DNA of 64,000 nt, taken from assembly GCA_015179025.1 (NCBI GenBank), contig WHUX01000238.1, positions 1 through 64,000 of the forward strand, read 5' to 3'. Position 1 is the first letter of the stretch. Each line of letters starts with the position of its first letter. The stretch is from Terfezia claveryi (taxonomy: Eukaryota; Ascomycota; Pezizomycetes; Pezizales; Pezizaceae). Below, in pieces: positions 1 through 11,269 of the stretch. A model generated the notes under the pieces. The model was not told where the DNA came from. It did not search any database and saw only the letters and a program-made list of their open reading frames with translations. A program made the position numbers and the translations under genes.

Positions 1-1
1 G

Positions 2-517
2 GACAGCTCAAGGGGTACACCAGACACTGAAAAGATAGGAAACTACAGATTGTATTATTATAATACACTGGCGATTCCTGTTCCACAGTTCCAAGGAGAT
101 GGAGAATCAATTCATAGAGTTAAGTGGACTGGGAAAGAGGGTTTCAGGGGGTGGGACAAGTCAAGGGCAGACTGGGTATGGATTTGGCGGAAAGAGCATG
201 CACCGTTGGAATTGCAAATGGGTCAACTTGACGGAAGGATGGTTGGGCGGTTAAAAGGGCTGTTTAGTGTTCATGACGAAACGCGGAAAGTCCACGAGGT
301 TGCGCTGGTGGTCCTTTTGCGTCTTCGGGGACCAGCAAAGCCAAGTGGGGAGGAGGGAATGATTCGGGTGGAACTCAGGGAGGAATGGAAACGGACGCAT
401 GTGATCCGAATTGCGGACATTGAGGGGATGGCTCATCTTATCCCATTGGAGACTGGGAAAACATGGTTGGTAAACAATAGAATAGATCTGAATACGTGGA
501 ATGAATTATATGCATGA
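2..517 (+). pseudogene. C-terminal end of a Plavaka-like (CACTA-type) transposase, cut by the window edge
   Basis: The frame is open from base 2 to a TGA at 515-517, so the gene starts outside the window. The roughly 170 visible residues match, along their whole length, the last part of the minus-strand transposase at 40,802-41,287 of this same window. Shared blocks include QFQGDG, RADW, GQLDGR, EEGMIR, DIEGMAH and the ending VNNRID-NTWNELY. The catalytic part is not visible, so activity cannot be judged. Directly downstream comes a palindromic tandem array, as expected of the subterminal region of such an element. Identity as a Plavaka C-terminus rests on that paralogue and is an inference; whether the gene is intact is unknown. 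Confidence 0.6.
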
Positions 518-599
518 AATGATAAATAAGCTGTGAGGGTGTGCAATGAGATCGTAAATATTGGTGACTACGAGAAAATGGGATGGGAAGGGGAAACAC

Positions 600-1872
600 C
601 AGACACAAAAGAGACAGCAGAGGGTCTGGGAGGCAAGGAGTCGGGAAGGCATGTACAGGACGCACAGGGAGGCAAGAGGTTGGAAAGGTACTACAGGGTC
701 CCCGGGAGACAGATGGGAGATTGGGATGTGAGTGGCAGGACGTCGGAGGCAGCAAAATATAAGTGTCTCCGAGAGACACTATAGGGCCATCAGGGAGCCA
801 GAAAATTCTTGGTAAGGCACAGGATGCCCTCAGAGACAGGAAGTCGGGCAGGTACGTACAGGGTGCCTCGGGAGACAGATAGGAGACGTGGGAGGCAGCA
901 AAATATAAGTGTCTCCGGGAGACACTATAGCGCCGTCAGGGAGCCAGAAAATTCTTGGTAAGGCACAGGATACCCTCAGAGACAGGAAAGTCAAGAAAGG
1001 ACGTACAAGGTGCCTCGGGAGACAGATAGGAGACGTGGGAGGCAGCAAAATATAAGTGTCTCCGGGAGACACTATAGCGCCGTCAGGGAGCCAGAAAATT
1101 CTTGGTAAGGCACAGGATGCCCTCAGAGACAGGAAAGTCAGGAAAGGACGTACAAGGTGCCTCGGGAGACAGATGGGAGACATGGGAGGCAGTAAAATAT
1201 AAGTGTCTCTAGGAGACACTATAGCGCCGTCAGGAGCCAGAAAATTCTTGGTAAGGCACAGGATGCCCTCAGAGACAGGAAGTCGGGCAGGTATGTACAG
1301 GGTGCCTCGGGAGACAGATAGGAGACATGGGAGGCAGCAAAATATAAGTGTCTCCGGGAGACACTATAGTGCCGTCAGGGAGCCAGAAAATTCTTGGTAA
1401 GGCACAGGATGCCCTCAGAGACAGGAAAGTTAGGAAAGGACGTACAAGGTGCCTCGGGAGACAGATAGGAGACGTGGGAGGCAGCAAAATGTAAGTGTCT
1501 CCGGGAGACACTATAGCACCGTCAGGGAGCCAGAAAATTCTTGGTAAGGCACAGGATGCCCTCAGAGACAGGAAAGTCAGGAAAGGACGTACAAGGTGCC
1601 TCGGAGACAGATGGGAGACATGGGAGGCAGCAAAATATAAGTGTCTCTAGGAGACACTATAGCGCCGTCAGGAGCCAGAAAATTCTTGGTAAGGCATGGG
1701 ATGCGCCCAGAGACAGGGAGACAGGAAGTTGGGAAGGTGCGTACAGGATGCCTCAGGAGACAAGAGGTCGAATAAGTACATACAGGATGCTCTGGGAGAC
1801 AGGTAGGAAATTGGGATTCTAGTGAGAGGTCATAGGAGACAGGAATAATATAAGTGTCTCCAGGAGACACCA
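600..1872. repeat. Tandem array, about 146-bp unit with a 19-bp palindrome
   Basis: Eight copies of AAGTGTCTC start at 761, 907, 1054, 1201, 1346, 1493, 1639 and 1852, so the period is 145-147 bp except for the last unit (213 bp). Most copies hold a near-perfect palindrome with arms AGTGTCTCC and GGAGACACT around one base, followed by ACTATAG. Two copies read CTAG-type centres that keep the arms paired. The units are rich in GAGACA/TGTCTC. Less regular related sequence begins near 600. Long frames in the array arise only because 147 is divisible by three. It is probably the subterminal repeat region of the transposon ending at 517. Confidence 0.85.
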
Positions 1873-3401
1873 CCTGGCGTCCTGATGCCACTTTTTTCTT
1901 CCTGATGAAGCCTCTGCTGAGCCTATGGCTGACACTGATAATGATAGTATTGTCTAGGTACAACAACGAGCTAAACAATTCATTGAGCAATACTATGCTC
2001 CCTCCTCTCAGATTCCACAATTCCAAGAATGATGGGGCACCCCCTGCCAACAAATAGGACTTGAATTGATATCCTCCTCCTTTCCTAAACCAATTATTCA
2101 ATTAGTTGCTCGATCAGTAGCACTATCTATCAATCAGGACCATCTACTAAAGGCAAGCGACCAGTAGCTCATCACCAAACTCCAGTAGATCCTGGATATG
2201 CTGCCATGAAGGCACAAGTTTAGCGTTTAGAGGCAGAAAAGCAAGCTGCACTTGCACAGCTAATACTGCTGCCAATAAACATGCACAATTATCGAACGAT
2301 ACACAAAGCGCCCTCTCACAGATCCAGAACCTTATTATTTCTAGACAAGAAAACCAAACAAAAGAGTTTTAGACAATTCACCATAACCTTCGATATCTTA
2401 AAGGACAAGTTAACTTTTACTATGACCAATATCAGCAAAGGTTTGCTAGTATTGAAGGACAATTCGCTAGCATGAAAGGACAATTTACTAGTATGAGAGG
2501 ACAATTTACCAACTTTCAAGACCAACTTGAAAGAGTAGAATGTTGAGTACAGGCTCCTCAGCCTATACATCCTCCAGCAAATACAGTACAAAGACTCAAG
2601 CAAGCAGCAGGAGATATACCACTACCTCCTCTACCACCAGCAGAACAACGATAACCCAGAGACCCTACTCCTCCACTACCACCTCCAGTAGGACTTGGGA
2701 TCTTCGAAGATAAGCAGATAGCAGGGAAAGCACCACCCCCGAATAAATTTAAGGGAGACCAAGCACACTTAGAAGGCTGGATTCTTCAAATGGATGATTA
2801 CTTCCTCATCACTCTCATTCGAAATGAAGACTAAAAGCTAGCATATGTTGGGTTATTAATGGATAGAAAGGTATTAGATTGGTGGAAGGCTAACTGAGTT
2901 AAGTATTATACTTGGAAGGAAGTTAAGGAGGCCATAGAACTATATTATGGGGATCACTACTAGGCAGACCGAGCATATCATGACTTAGCAGGGCTAAAAA
3001 AGACTGGTTCTGTTTTAGACTACCTAATAGAGGTAGACAGGCTCAACAATTATGCCAAATTATCTAAAATACAAGTCATTAATATCATCATCTCCAACCT
3101 TCCTCATGACCTCTGCAAATCAATGGCCCATTATGAAAACCTCCACACCTTTCCTCATCAATGGAGACAAAAACTCATCGAAATGAATATTATTAATACT
3201 GAGTTCCAGAGTTGCAACTGCCATACTGCTCCATCTCAACCAGTAGCTAAGAAGCGTACCTTTGAAGAGCGCATCTAGTTCGAAAACAAACCTACTCAAC
3301 AGTCTAAGCCCTTCGAAAAACTTCCAGATGCAATCTATCAAAGTAGACTTAAGGAAAGATGCTGTATTAAATATGGAAGAGATGATCATAGGTCTAACAA
3401 A

Positions 3402-4165
3402 TAGTGTGCGCACCGAGGCGATTTTTCCCCGCGCCGCCTCGCCAAGACTCGCGCCGATGGCTGAGTTTTGCCTAAGCCTCCAACTCAGCGAGTCAGCTAT
3501 ATGTCGCTCTGAATTACTCGAGCCAGCGCCGAGTAGCCGTCGACTACTCGCCAAGCCTTAGTGTCATCTACTGACGCATATTGCTCGACTGGAGGACCAG
3601 TTTCTCATATAATTCGGTTCAAATTTAACTGAACACACCACGAATTGCTTGGATTAAAGCGATTCGTTTTATAAGAATCAGAGTGTGCAGAAATTGATGA
3701 GGTATCAACGAATGTAATTCACATTAGCACGCAAGGCAAGGTAAGATTATACAGGAGAACGACGGGGGAATGAACAGAAGATTAGCCACTAGTAGAACGC
3801 AGTTGAGAAATGGTGGTAAGGATTGAGCTGGAAGGAAAAGTTCAAGTCCGTGACAGGAGGAGGAATCCGTGACAGGCGGGGCAATCCGTGACAGGAGGAC
3901 GGATCCGTGACAGGAGGACGGATCCGTGATAGGAGGACGGATCCGTGACAGGAGGAGCAATCCGTGACAGATAATGGAGAAAACACGAAACCAAGACCGA
4001 GGTGAAACATGGGTGACTAATTCTTGGCGAGGACTCGGTCGATCACCGAGTAGTCGCCGAGTTGGCGGCAAGTTGGCTTGGGAAGAATAAGCGTCAGTGC
4101 GAGTCGGTACCGAGTAGGAAAAATAGTAGTAGAACTCGCCTCGACTCGAGCCGATGCGCACACTA
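3402..4165. mobile_element. hAT-like MITE, 764 bp
   Basis: The ends are inverted: TAGTGTGCGCA on the left (3,402) and its complement on the right (ending 4,165). The element is flanked by the 8-bp direct repeat CTAACAAA at 3,394-3,401 and 4,166-4,173. An 8-bp duplication and TAGTG-type ends are known for hAT elements. No transposase is encoded. Subterminal parts are rich in CGAGT/ACTCG motifs, and 3,847-3,970 is a minisatellite. It sits inside the gag zinc knuckle of the surrounding Gypsy element. Confidence 0.85.
3847..3970. repeat. 19-bp minisatellite inside the hAT-like MITE
   Basis: TCCGTGACAG or TCCGTGATAG recurs at 3,847, 3,866, 3,885, 3,904, 3,923, 3,942 and 3,961, exactly every 19 bp, giving seven units of the type TCCGTGACAGGAGGACGGA. 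Confidence 0.9.
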
Positions 4166-4385
4166 CTAACAAATGCTTTTATGGAAGGCATGCTATTGAA
4201 CTATATTCCTACAAACCAAAGGTCACTACTACTACTAGTCAAACCCTAGTACCTACCATCAAGAAAGCCCGAACAGATAAAGGACAGCTTCGAATTACAG
4301 AACTCGGCTCTGAGGAAGAACAGTCGAAAAACGAGTAAGGAGTACATCACTAACCGTTAGACGTACTCCTAGACATTTTCTCCTC

Positions 4386-6263
4386 ATGACGGTTCGAATT
4401 CTCATCGCTGGAGAAGAAGTAGAAGCTGTAATAGATTGTGGAGCAAGTGCTCCAGTAGTTGGGAAATAATTGTCAATTAAGTTGGGAATTTGGAAAAGAG
4501 CTCGGGAAGTTAAGGTTAGACAGGGAGATAGATCTCGAATTTCTGGAGGAAAATATATGGTCAATACTAAGTTTGATATGTTGGATTCCTTTTCTCATTT
4601 TATGGGTAAGTTTAAGATAGATGCTGAAGTTTTGGATATTGGGAAGAAGGATGTTATTTTGGGGTTATCTTGGTTAACGGAAAATAGATTTTTGGTAGAT
4701 ACTCAGGATAGGTGCCTGAGACAGGTCTCTACAGGTTTGATTGTTTCTTGTTCTGTTAGATGGATTCCTACTGTTTCTCTTCTTAAAGTTGAAGAGCCTC
4801 TAGAAGATGGTGAGATTGTGCTTATTATTGACACTAGCAAATAATATTCTTGTTACGCACATTGCTTTACCAAGGAACAGGCAGCTAGACTCCCTGAACA
4901 CAAGCTATGGGACTACGAAATCCCCCTCCAAGACCCAAATGCAAAGATACCATTCGGAGCTATCTATAAGACTACATGGGAGGAAGATAAAGCACTCCAG
5001 AAGTACCTTGATGAGAACCTTCCTACTACTAAAGTCCGATGTTCATGCTCCTCCGCTGGTGCTCCTATCCTATTTGTTTGAAAGAAAGATGGATCCTTAA
5101 GGCTATGTGTCGATTACTGAGCCTTTAACCATCTTACAGTACCAAATAAATACCCACTCCCTCTTATCTCTGAATTACTTGATAGAACTTGTAGAGGTAA
5201 ATGGTTCACACGATTGAACCTCAAAAATGGGTACAACCTCATTAGGATTGCACCAGGAGACGAATAGAAGACAGCATTTAGGACGAAAAAGGGACTATTC
5301 AAGTATACTGTAATGCCATTTGGGTTGACTAATGCTCCTGCTATATTTCAAGAGATGATAGATATGATCTTCAAGGATATAGAAGGATGTATCTGGTACT
5401 TGGACGACATACTTATCTATAGAGGTGAGACAAAGGAAGAACATCAACAAATAGTCGAAAAAGTTCTTCAGCAATGCATCTAACATAGGTTAGCTGTTAA
5501 CCTCATAAAGTCCAAGTTCCATGTCCAGGAGACCTTATTCCTAGGTCATATTATCAATGGTCAACATGTCCAAATGGATCCCTCCAAGCTCGAAACCATG
5601 TCCAAGTGGCCTATTCCTACCAAGAAGAAAGAGGTTCAAGCATTCTTAGGCTTCGCTAACTACTACTGTCAATTTATTGCCAACTATAGTGCAAAGGCAT
5701 ACCCCTTAATCGACCTAACAAAGGATATTCCTTTCAGTTGGGGATATGAACAACAGCAAGCATTTGATGACTTCCATGAACGATTTCTCACTACCCCCAT
5801 CCTCACACAGTTTGACAGACAACTCGAGACAATCATAGAGACTAATGCTAGTAATCAAGCTATTGCTGGTATCCTCTCCCAATATCATGTTGTCAATAGA
5901 GGAAAGCAGCTTCATCCCATTGAATACCATGCCAAAACCCTCTCCGTAGCTCAATGCAACTAGCTTATCCATAATAAAGAGTTGTTTGCAATCATGGATT
6001 GCTTCCGGAAGTGGCGAGATTGGTTGGTTGGCATTCCAGTGAACATCTATACAGACCACCAAGGGTTACAATATTTCAATACCAAGCAGAAGCTAAACTC
6101 CCGTCAAGCTACCTGGTACCTCCGCATGTCCGAATTCATCTACAATATTCACTACAGACCTGGTTCAAAGATGGGTAAGCCTGATGGCCTGTCTAGACAT
6201 TCAGAGGAAGAGAAATTAGGCATGGATGCTAGATTTTTCGAAGATGGACAACTAATGTACTAG
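4386..6263 (+). pseudogene. Gypsy pol remnant: protease, reverse transcriptase, RNase H
   Basis: Protease: VIDCGAS near 4,425 stands where D-S/T-G-A is usual, and ILGLSWL lies downstream. Reverse transcriptase: RLCVDY, PLPLI, LIRIAPGDE, MPFGLTNAPA and the catalytic YLDD near 5,400. RNase H and connection: FLGFANYY, ETNAS, HNKELFAI, YTDHQGL and RPGSKMGKPDGLSRH. In-frame stops lie where the family has Trp (GDE-stop-KTAF), Gln (C-stop-LIHNKE) and Arg (DY-stop-AFN). All fit C-to-T or G-to-A transitions, so the polyprotein is dead. Confidence 0.85.
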
Positions 6264-7635
6264 GAGAAGAAGATGAAGAGAAAGCCGAAGATGTTGAAGT
6301 AGAAGGAATAGATATGGCCAGATGGCAGAAGAAGGATGGACTATGGGTGGTACCCTCTGAGTTTAAGTTGGAAGTGCTAAGACAGTACCATGATAGTCAA
6401 GTGGCAGGATATTAGGGAAGACATCGTACTCAAGAGCTAGTGTCAAGGAACTTTATATGGGATAAGTGTAGGAAGATATAGCGAACTATATGGCAGGGTA
6501 TACTAAGTGTCAGAAAGCAAAGGCAGATAGACACAGCAGGCAAATGAAGTTGGTACCAATGCCAACTGGAGAATGACTATTTAAGGAAATAGCTATGGAC
6601 TTCGTTGGTGAGCTACCACAGTCAGAAGGTTTTAATGCAATACTTGTTATCATAGACTGGTTTACAAAAGTACAATACTACATTCTAGCAAAAACTATAT
6701 GGACAGCATCCAATGTTGCTAATACCTATATTAGCGAGATATGGAGACTTTATGGCCTTCCTAGACACATCACCTCCGACCGTGGTCTACAATTCACCTC
6801 TAGATTCCTCAAGGAGCTCAATCAAAAGCTCAATATATCCCTCTGCCTCTCTACTGCCTATCACCTTCAGACCGATAGACTTGCTGAATGAGCAGTCCAA
6901 ATACTTAAGCTGTACCTCCACATCTACTGTCACGATAGGCAAGCTCGTTGGAAACGATGGCTACCCTTAGCCGAGTTTGCCTATAATACTGCCGCCCACT
7001 CTACCCATAAGTACTCCCCTTACCGAAGTTTGTATGGCTTTGACCCTCACACCATTCACCTTTCAGATAACTATGAATTCTCCTCTCCCGCTGCAGAAGA
7101 ATGGCTAGACCGAATGACAACTGTGCACAACCAAATTCATGATACACTCAAGCAAATCAACCACAAAAGAAGTGCTATACACCTCAAAAAAGCACATAGG
7201 TTTGCTATCGATAACTAGGTATTAGTTGACCGCTGGAACTTACAGATACAAGCTAGGAACAATCGTTCCCTTACCAGCAAGTAGATAGGACCCTATAAAG
7301 TTATTGAAGCTATTGGTTCACATGCATACAGGCTTGAAGTTCTACAAGGCACACGATAGCACAATGTTGTGCATGTTACCCTCCTGAAGCCATTCAGATG
7401 ACACCATGAGCCACAAGATATGGATAAAGATGAACCGGATATCTTCGAAGTCGAATCCATTGTGGACTCCCGTAAGAATCGAGGAGTAGTCAAGTATAAG
7501 ATACGATAGGAAGGATATATAGAGTTTAAAAACACTTGGGAGACCTTTGACAAGTTAGACAACTGTCTAGAGAAGCTCAAGGAGTATCGAGAGAAGTTCC
7601 CCAATAAACCACAAGACAATAGGGACGTCTGAGGC
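6264..7635 (+). pseudogene. Gypsy integrase and chromodomain remnant
   Basis: A zinc-binding segment ends in TKCQKAKA near 6,510. The catalytic core shows AMDFVGELP (first Asp), ITSDRGLQFTS (second Asp) and RLAE (Glu) near 6,590-6,890. A GPYKV-type C-terminal segment follows. At 7,438-7,610 a chromodomain reads FEVESIVDSR, then KYKIR-stop-EGY where the family has RWEGY (TGG to TAG), then NTWE. The chromodomain assigns the element to the chromoviruses. Several stops disable it. Confidence 0.8.
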
Positions 7636-7923
7636 TAGGACTCGCGTCAAGTTATATAATGGATGAAGACATGGTACCTTTTACCCTCCTACTTGTCACC
7701 TTTTCCCTGTGGGTTTTTTGGTGAGAGGTTTGGTTTTTAACAGCCATGGCATGCATGTGTAGGCATACCGGTCTTATGGTACCCTTAAATGGAATAGAGG
7801 TATCTAGCTATAAGGTTAGAGCCTAGCCATTACAGTTACCTGAGTTGTTACTAATACTTGTCTTTTCCAGGGTCAGAAGGACTTGTATTTAGCTGAGGAC
7901 AGCTGCCTCGAAATGGAGAGTAA

Positions 7924-8547
7924 TATTATGGCTCAGGTAAGAGACCTACCCTCTCCTAGGATAACCAATACCCTACTATGGCTAACTGTCTTGGCTTGAT
8001 CACTCATACAGATATCATAGTGCGTCTAAGGAATGGCATTAAAGGGATTGGGTAACGGAAGTGTGTGACCTCTGATAATATATCTCATGCATATACTCTC
8101 TTCGATATATTTCCATTATATTCTTATGTTTGTCATTCATGTATCGTTATTGGTTGTATTCAAGTTCAGGTCTTGTATGTCAGCCTGACTGCAATACATT
8201 GAAGTTCAGGCTGCCTAATCAATGTATGTCAGACTACAATGTTCTTAATTAGGAAACATCTTCCTATTTGGGTAACAACCTGATGTCAATGCTACTAAGC
8301 TGTTATAGGAAGTATCGTCCAAATCTGATTATTCGTTATCAGATCTAAGCTTCTATATAACCCACCGCTTTTACATAGTTAATACAATAAGACCCAAGTG
8401 GTGTTCTAAGTCTCATATAGCTTTACTCTTATCGAGTCCACTTTACATCCAAGTTGTTACTACGTTTATACTTGCACTTAATACTACATAATCCCTTATT
8501 ACCTTTCTGCCGACTTGTATATTCGTAGTTACAGCCCACCTGTAACA
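7924..8547 (+). repeat. Probable 3' LTR of the first Gypsy element
   Basis: The proposed LTR starts TATTATGG after a purine-rich tract, ends CCTGTAACA, and contains a TATA-like CTATATAAC near 8,350. The inverted TGTTA/TAACA termini are the usual LTR signature if the start carries one G-to-A change. No second copy in the window confirms the limits. Confidence 0.5.
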
Positions 8548-9329
8548 AAGTAGAAGAGAAGTGAGGTTGAAGCAGAATGTGGGGAACCCACAATGTTGGA
8601 TTGGAAACTTAGCAAAGTGGATAATACTGGGATGTTATGGGGAAAGAGGTATACATAGATACTATGGTAGAAACAGTGTACAGGTAACATAGTGGTTTAG
8701 GGAGTTGGAAGCATTAGAAGTATACTAGGAAGGGAACCTGAAACACTAGTACATCACAAAGCTTAGTTCTGCAATAGAGTGCTAGGTACACCTGGTGCAC
8801 TTGGCATAAATAAACTCATTGCTGATGATGGCCTCCTCGAATTTGTTGTATTCGACTAAGAGTCTCAGTTCACCTCAGAGTTCTAGAAAGTATTCTGTGA
8901 GCTTTTGGGGATTAAGATAAGCCTTTTGACAGCTTATCACCCCCAGACTGATGGCCAGTCAAAGAGGATAAATGCTATCATGGAACAATATCTATAGGTC
9001 TATGTCAACCACCAGCAGAATAACTGGGTGTCCTTATTGGCAACCTGTAAGTTTGCTGCAAACAACCAGTTCTCAAAGTCCTTGAAAACCTCCCCCTTCC
9101 TAGCTAATTACAGTTAGTACCCCCAATTCATGGATGCTCTGGCACTCCTGTAGAGAATCCACCCCCCAGCTAAGGAGCTCATAGTTGGAATTGCAAAGCT
9201 CCACTCTACCCTAAAAGTCAAGCTGGAATATGCACAAGTCAGGTAAGCTGAGTATGCTAATGAATTATGGTTGCCAGCCCCCAGGTATTAGCCAGGAGAT
9301 AAGGTATGGCTCTCTAGTCAGCACTTTCA

Positions 9330-9618
9330 TGTTAGGGGCGAGCTAGTGATATTGGTAATATTTGTTAGTATATTGATATTAAGGCCTACAAGGGCACAAT
9401 CACTAGGCTTGAGCCTAACTGAGCTAACATAGAGGGAAGAATATAGACTAATTCATTCGATAGAGTAGAGTAACTTAGTGATATAAGACTTCGCTTGAGT
9501 TTTAGAGAGCAATAGCTAGATACAAGAAGTGGGTATATATATAGGAAAGCGGGGTTGACTTCAGGCCATCTACCATCGGGTAGTTGTCAGCCTGGTCTGT
9601 ATAATCTCAGCCATAACA
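9330..9618 (+). repeat. Solo LTR (289 bp) with 5-bp target duplication
   Basis: It starts TGTTAGGGGCGAG and ends ATAACA, with TTTCA at both 9,325-9,329 and 9,619-9,623. Removing it and one TTTCA joins the integrase frame (…SSQHF then QTKR…). It is homologous along its length to 12,132-12,396, including the TATATATAGGAAAG box and the CTGCATAATCTCAGCC tail, but carries more transitions. Confidence 0.85.
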
Positions 9619-10150
9619 TTTCAGACAAAACGATCTTCTCGTAAGCTGGACTATAAGTTCTTGAAGCCATATAAGGTATTAGGGAATGTGAGTACTTATA
9701 CCTACCAGTTAAGGTTCTCTAAAGATATCAAATGCTACTCGGTCATTCATATCTTAGAGATCAAACCAGCTGCCAATAATCCTCTTCCTAGGCAAAAGTA
9801 CTCCCCACCCCCTCCCGTAGTGATTGCAAGTGAAGAGGAGTGGGAGATTGAGGAGGTACTGGACTCCAAAAAACGCTATAGGTGAGTTCAGTATAAGGTC
9901 AAGTGGGTAGGGGATGAGGAGACTACCTAGCAACCTGCAGAGGACTTGGAGAATGTGCAGGATTTGGTTACCCTGTTCTACTAGCAATACTTTAGGAAGC
10001 CTTGCCTAGTCGACTAAGGTCATGACTTTGCATTCTTATTGTTGTTCTTGTCCTTGTTGTTGTTTTCCTGTGTTGTTGTTCCCTATAGTGATTTGCCAGT
10101 TGTTGTGCCCAGGCCTCCGTCGTTGGAGCTCCAGCCTAAAGGGGGAATAA

Positions 10151-10748
10151 TATCATAACTATGTTCTTCATCTTGATTTGACACTTGAACAGGCTTATTC
10201 AGGTGTCGTGCTGTTCTGACACTCAAACAGGCTTGTCTGGGTGTTATGCTATTCTAATACTCGAATAAGCTTATTCGGGTATCATCGATAGGTGATTGTT
10301 ATCTTAGCTTTCGAGATAGGAATCTTGGAAAGCTTATTCCTTCTATGGCCTTAGCCTAGAATTATATATATATATCTTCGTTTCGCCGCCCTCTTATTAG
10401 ATCCCCATCCAATATCTTGTATATCCAATACAGGACCTTGTCTTTCCTAGCACTTGTGTACCTCCCTTGTATATCCTCTTGTCTCATGAACAGCTCTGCA
10501 GCACAACTGCCTCCCTCCGACATATGTAGTAACTGCCTTCACATATCTCGTACCCCTTGCCCACTGCCTCTCTTGCCTCTTGTCCTTGCTCCCTATCCCA
10601 GCCTTCTCTTAGTCACATATATAGTATTTCTAAGTGTATCTTACTCTAGCTCTGCCCTTACTCTAGTGTACTCCTTGGTCGCCTTATCCCTAGAGCCATC
10701 ATTACAATTTAATATACTAATTAATGTATTTAGAACTAGAGTTATGCA
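10151..10748 (+). repeat. 3' LTR of the second Gypsy element
   Basis: The start TATCATAAC corresponds to TGTCACAAC in the homologous LTR at 19,836 (minus), with two transitions. Three 28-bp palindromic modules lie at 10,180, 10,218 and about 10,257, followed by TTGTTATCTTAGCTTTCGAG, a TATATATATA box near 10,362, and CCCATCCAA...CTTGTATA. The end at GTTATGCA (10,748) is a guess from terminal symmetry. Confidence 0.65.
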
Positions 10749-10757
10749 ATAGAGAGA

Positions 10758-10980
10758 TTGTAATATATCTGCTACCTTCTAAAATACTATAAACAACTTG
10801 TTTAAAGATAAATTAGAAATCTTTATATATATCTATATTGATAATATTTTTATTTTTAGTAAAACTTATAAGGAATATTTAGAACATGTTTGAACTATTC
10901 TAAAGAAACTTAAAAAATACAAGTTCTATACTAGTAGAGAGAAATTCCAATTCCTTTCTAATATTCTATAATTATTAATA
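10758..10980 (+). pseudogene. Very AT-rich reverse transcriptase fragment
   Basis: One frame reads SATF-stop-NTINNLF, then IYIDNIFIFSKT, then EHV-stop-TILKKLKKYKFYTSREK. This is the Gypsy RT palm around the catalytic YIDD, with the second Asp now Asn (GAT to AAT), plus the following segment. Base use is far more AT-rich than its neighbours, as expected of heavy RIP. It is a third, separate Gypsy copy. 10,981-11,269 is AT-rich and holds two diverged copies of CTATATCAGAA-type sequence about 110 bp apart, nothing else. Confidence 0.7.
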
Positions 10981-11269
10981 GAAAAAATTCTATATCAGAA
11001 CATACTACCTATATTTTCACCATTTCATATATTACAATAACTTTTTTACCTTCTTTACATCTGATATATATCCTAATATAACTATAGAAACAAATCTATA
11101 TCAGAATATATTGACTACTTTTATACTATTCTATGCATTATAATTTGCTGTTTACCTCTATATGCCCTCACACAAGACCTCCTAATATTAGCCTAGTACC
11201 TAGTTTATATCTAACATTTCATATTTTTTATAGCTCTTCCCTTAACTATAGTTACAAGTTTATTATTTC

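Larger units (their letters stand above)
1873..4340 (+). pseudogene. Gypsy gag remnant, split by a MITE in its zinc knuckle
   Basis: A gag-like frame starts near 1,873, with several in-frame TAG codons (for example after DNDSIV and after QIPQFQE). The zinc-knuckle region near 3,350-3,395 reads C-x-x-C...H...C only across the MITE at 3,402-4,165; removing the MITE and one copy of its 8-bp duplication joins the two halves in frame. One Cys codon of the knuckle reads TAT. The sequence is closed by stops and is non-functional. Confidence 0.65.
1873..8547 (+). mobile_element. Degenerate Ty3/Gypsy chromovirus (5' truncated, 3' LTR present)
   Basis: In order on the plus strand: gag, aspartic protease, reverse transcriptase, RNase H, integrase and a C-terminal chromodomain, the layout of chromoviruses. 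No 5' LTR is seen; gag-like sequence begins right after the tandem array. The 3' LTR is assigned to 7,924-8,547 because it would start TATTA (TGTTA with a G-to-A change), follow a purine-rich tract and end TAACA. Stops occur throughout at positions expected to be Gln, Trp or Arg, so the element cannot code for active proteins. Confidence 0.85.
8548..10750 (+). mobile_element. Second Gypsy remnant (integrase, chromodomain, 3' LTR)
   Basis: 8,548-8,756 shows nothing recognisable. 8,757-9,329 is integrase ([11 protein letters not shown] motif, ESQFTSEF). The frame resumes at 9,619 with the GPYKV-like segment, and a chromodomain lies at 9,835-9,985 (EEVLDSKK, VQYKVKWVG). The protease-to-RNase H part is missing. 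Many TAG codons stand at Gln or Trp positions. The purine tract AAAGGGGGAATAATA precedes the 3' LTR at 10,151. The integrase is interrupted by a solo LTR at 9,330-9,618. Confidence 0.8.

Noticed and set aside
830..1511. Minus-strand frames encoding a 49-residue repeat (SPGDTYILLPP...)
   Set aside because: They are the 146/147-bp array read in one frame; unit length varies and breaks the frame, and there is no start or promoter context.
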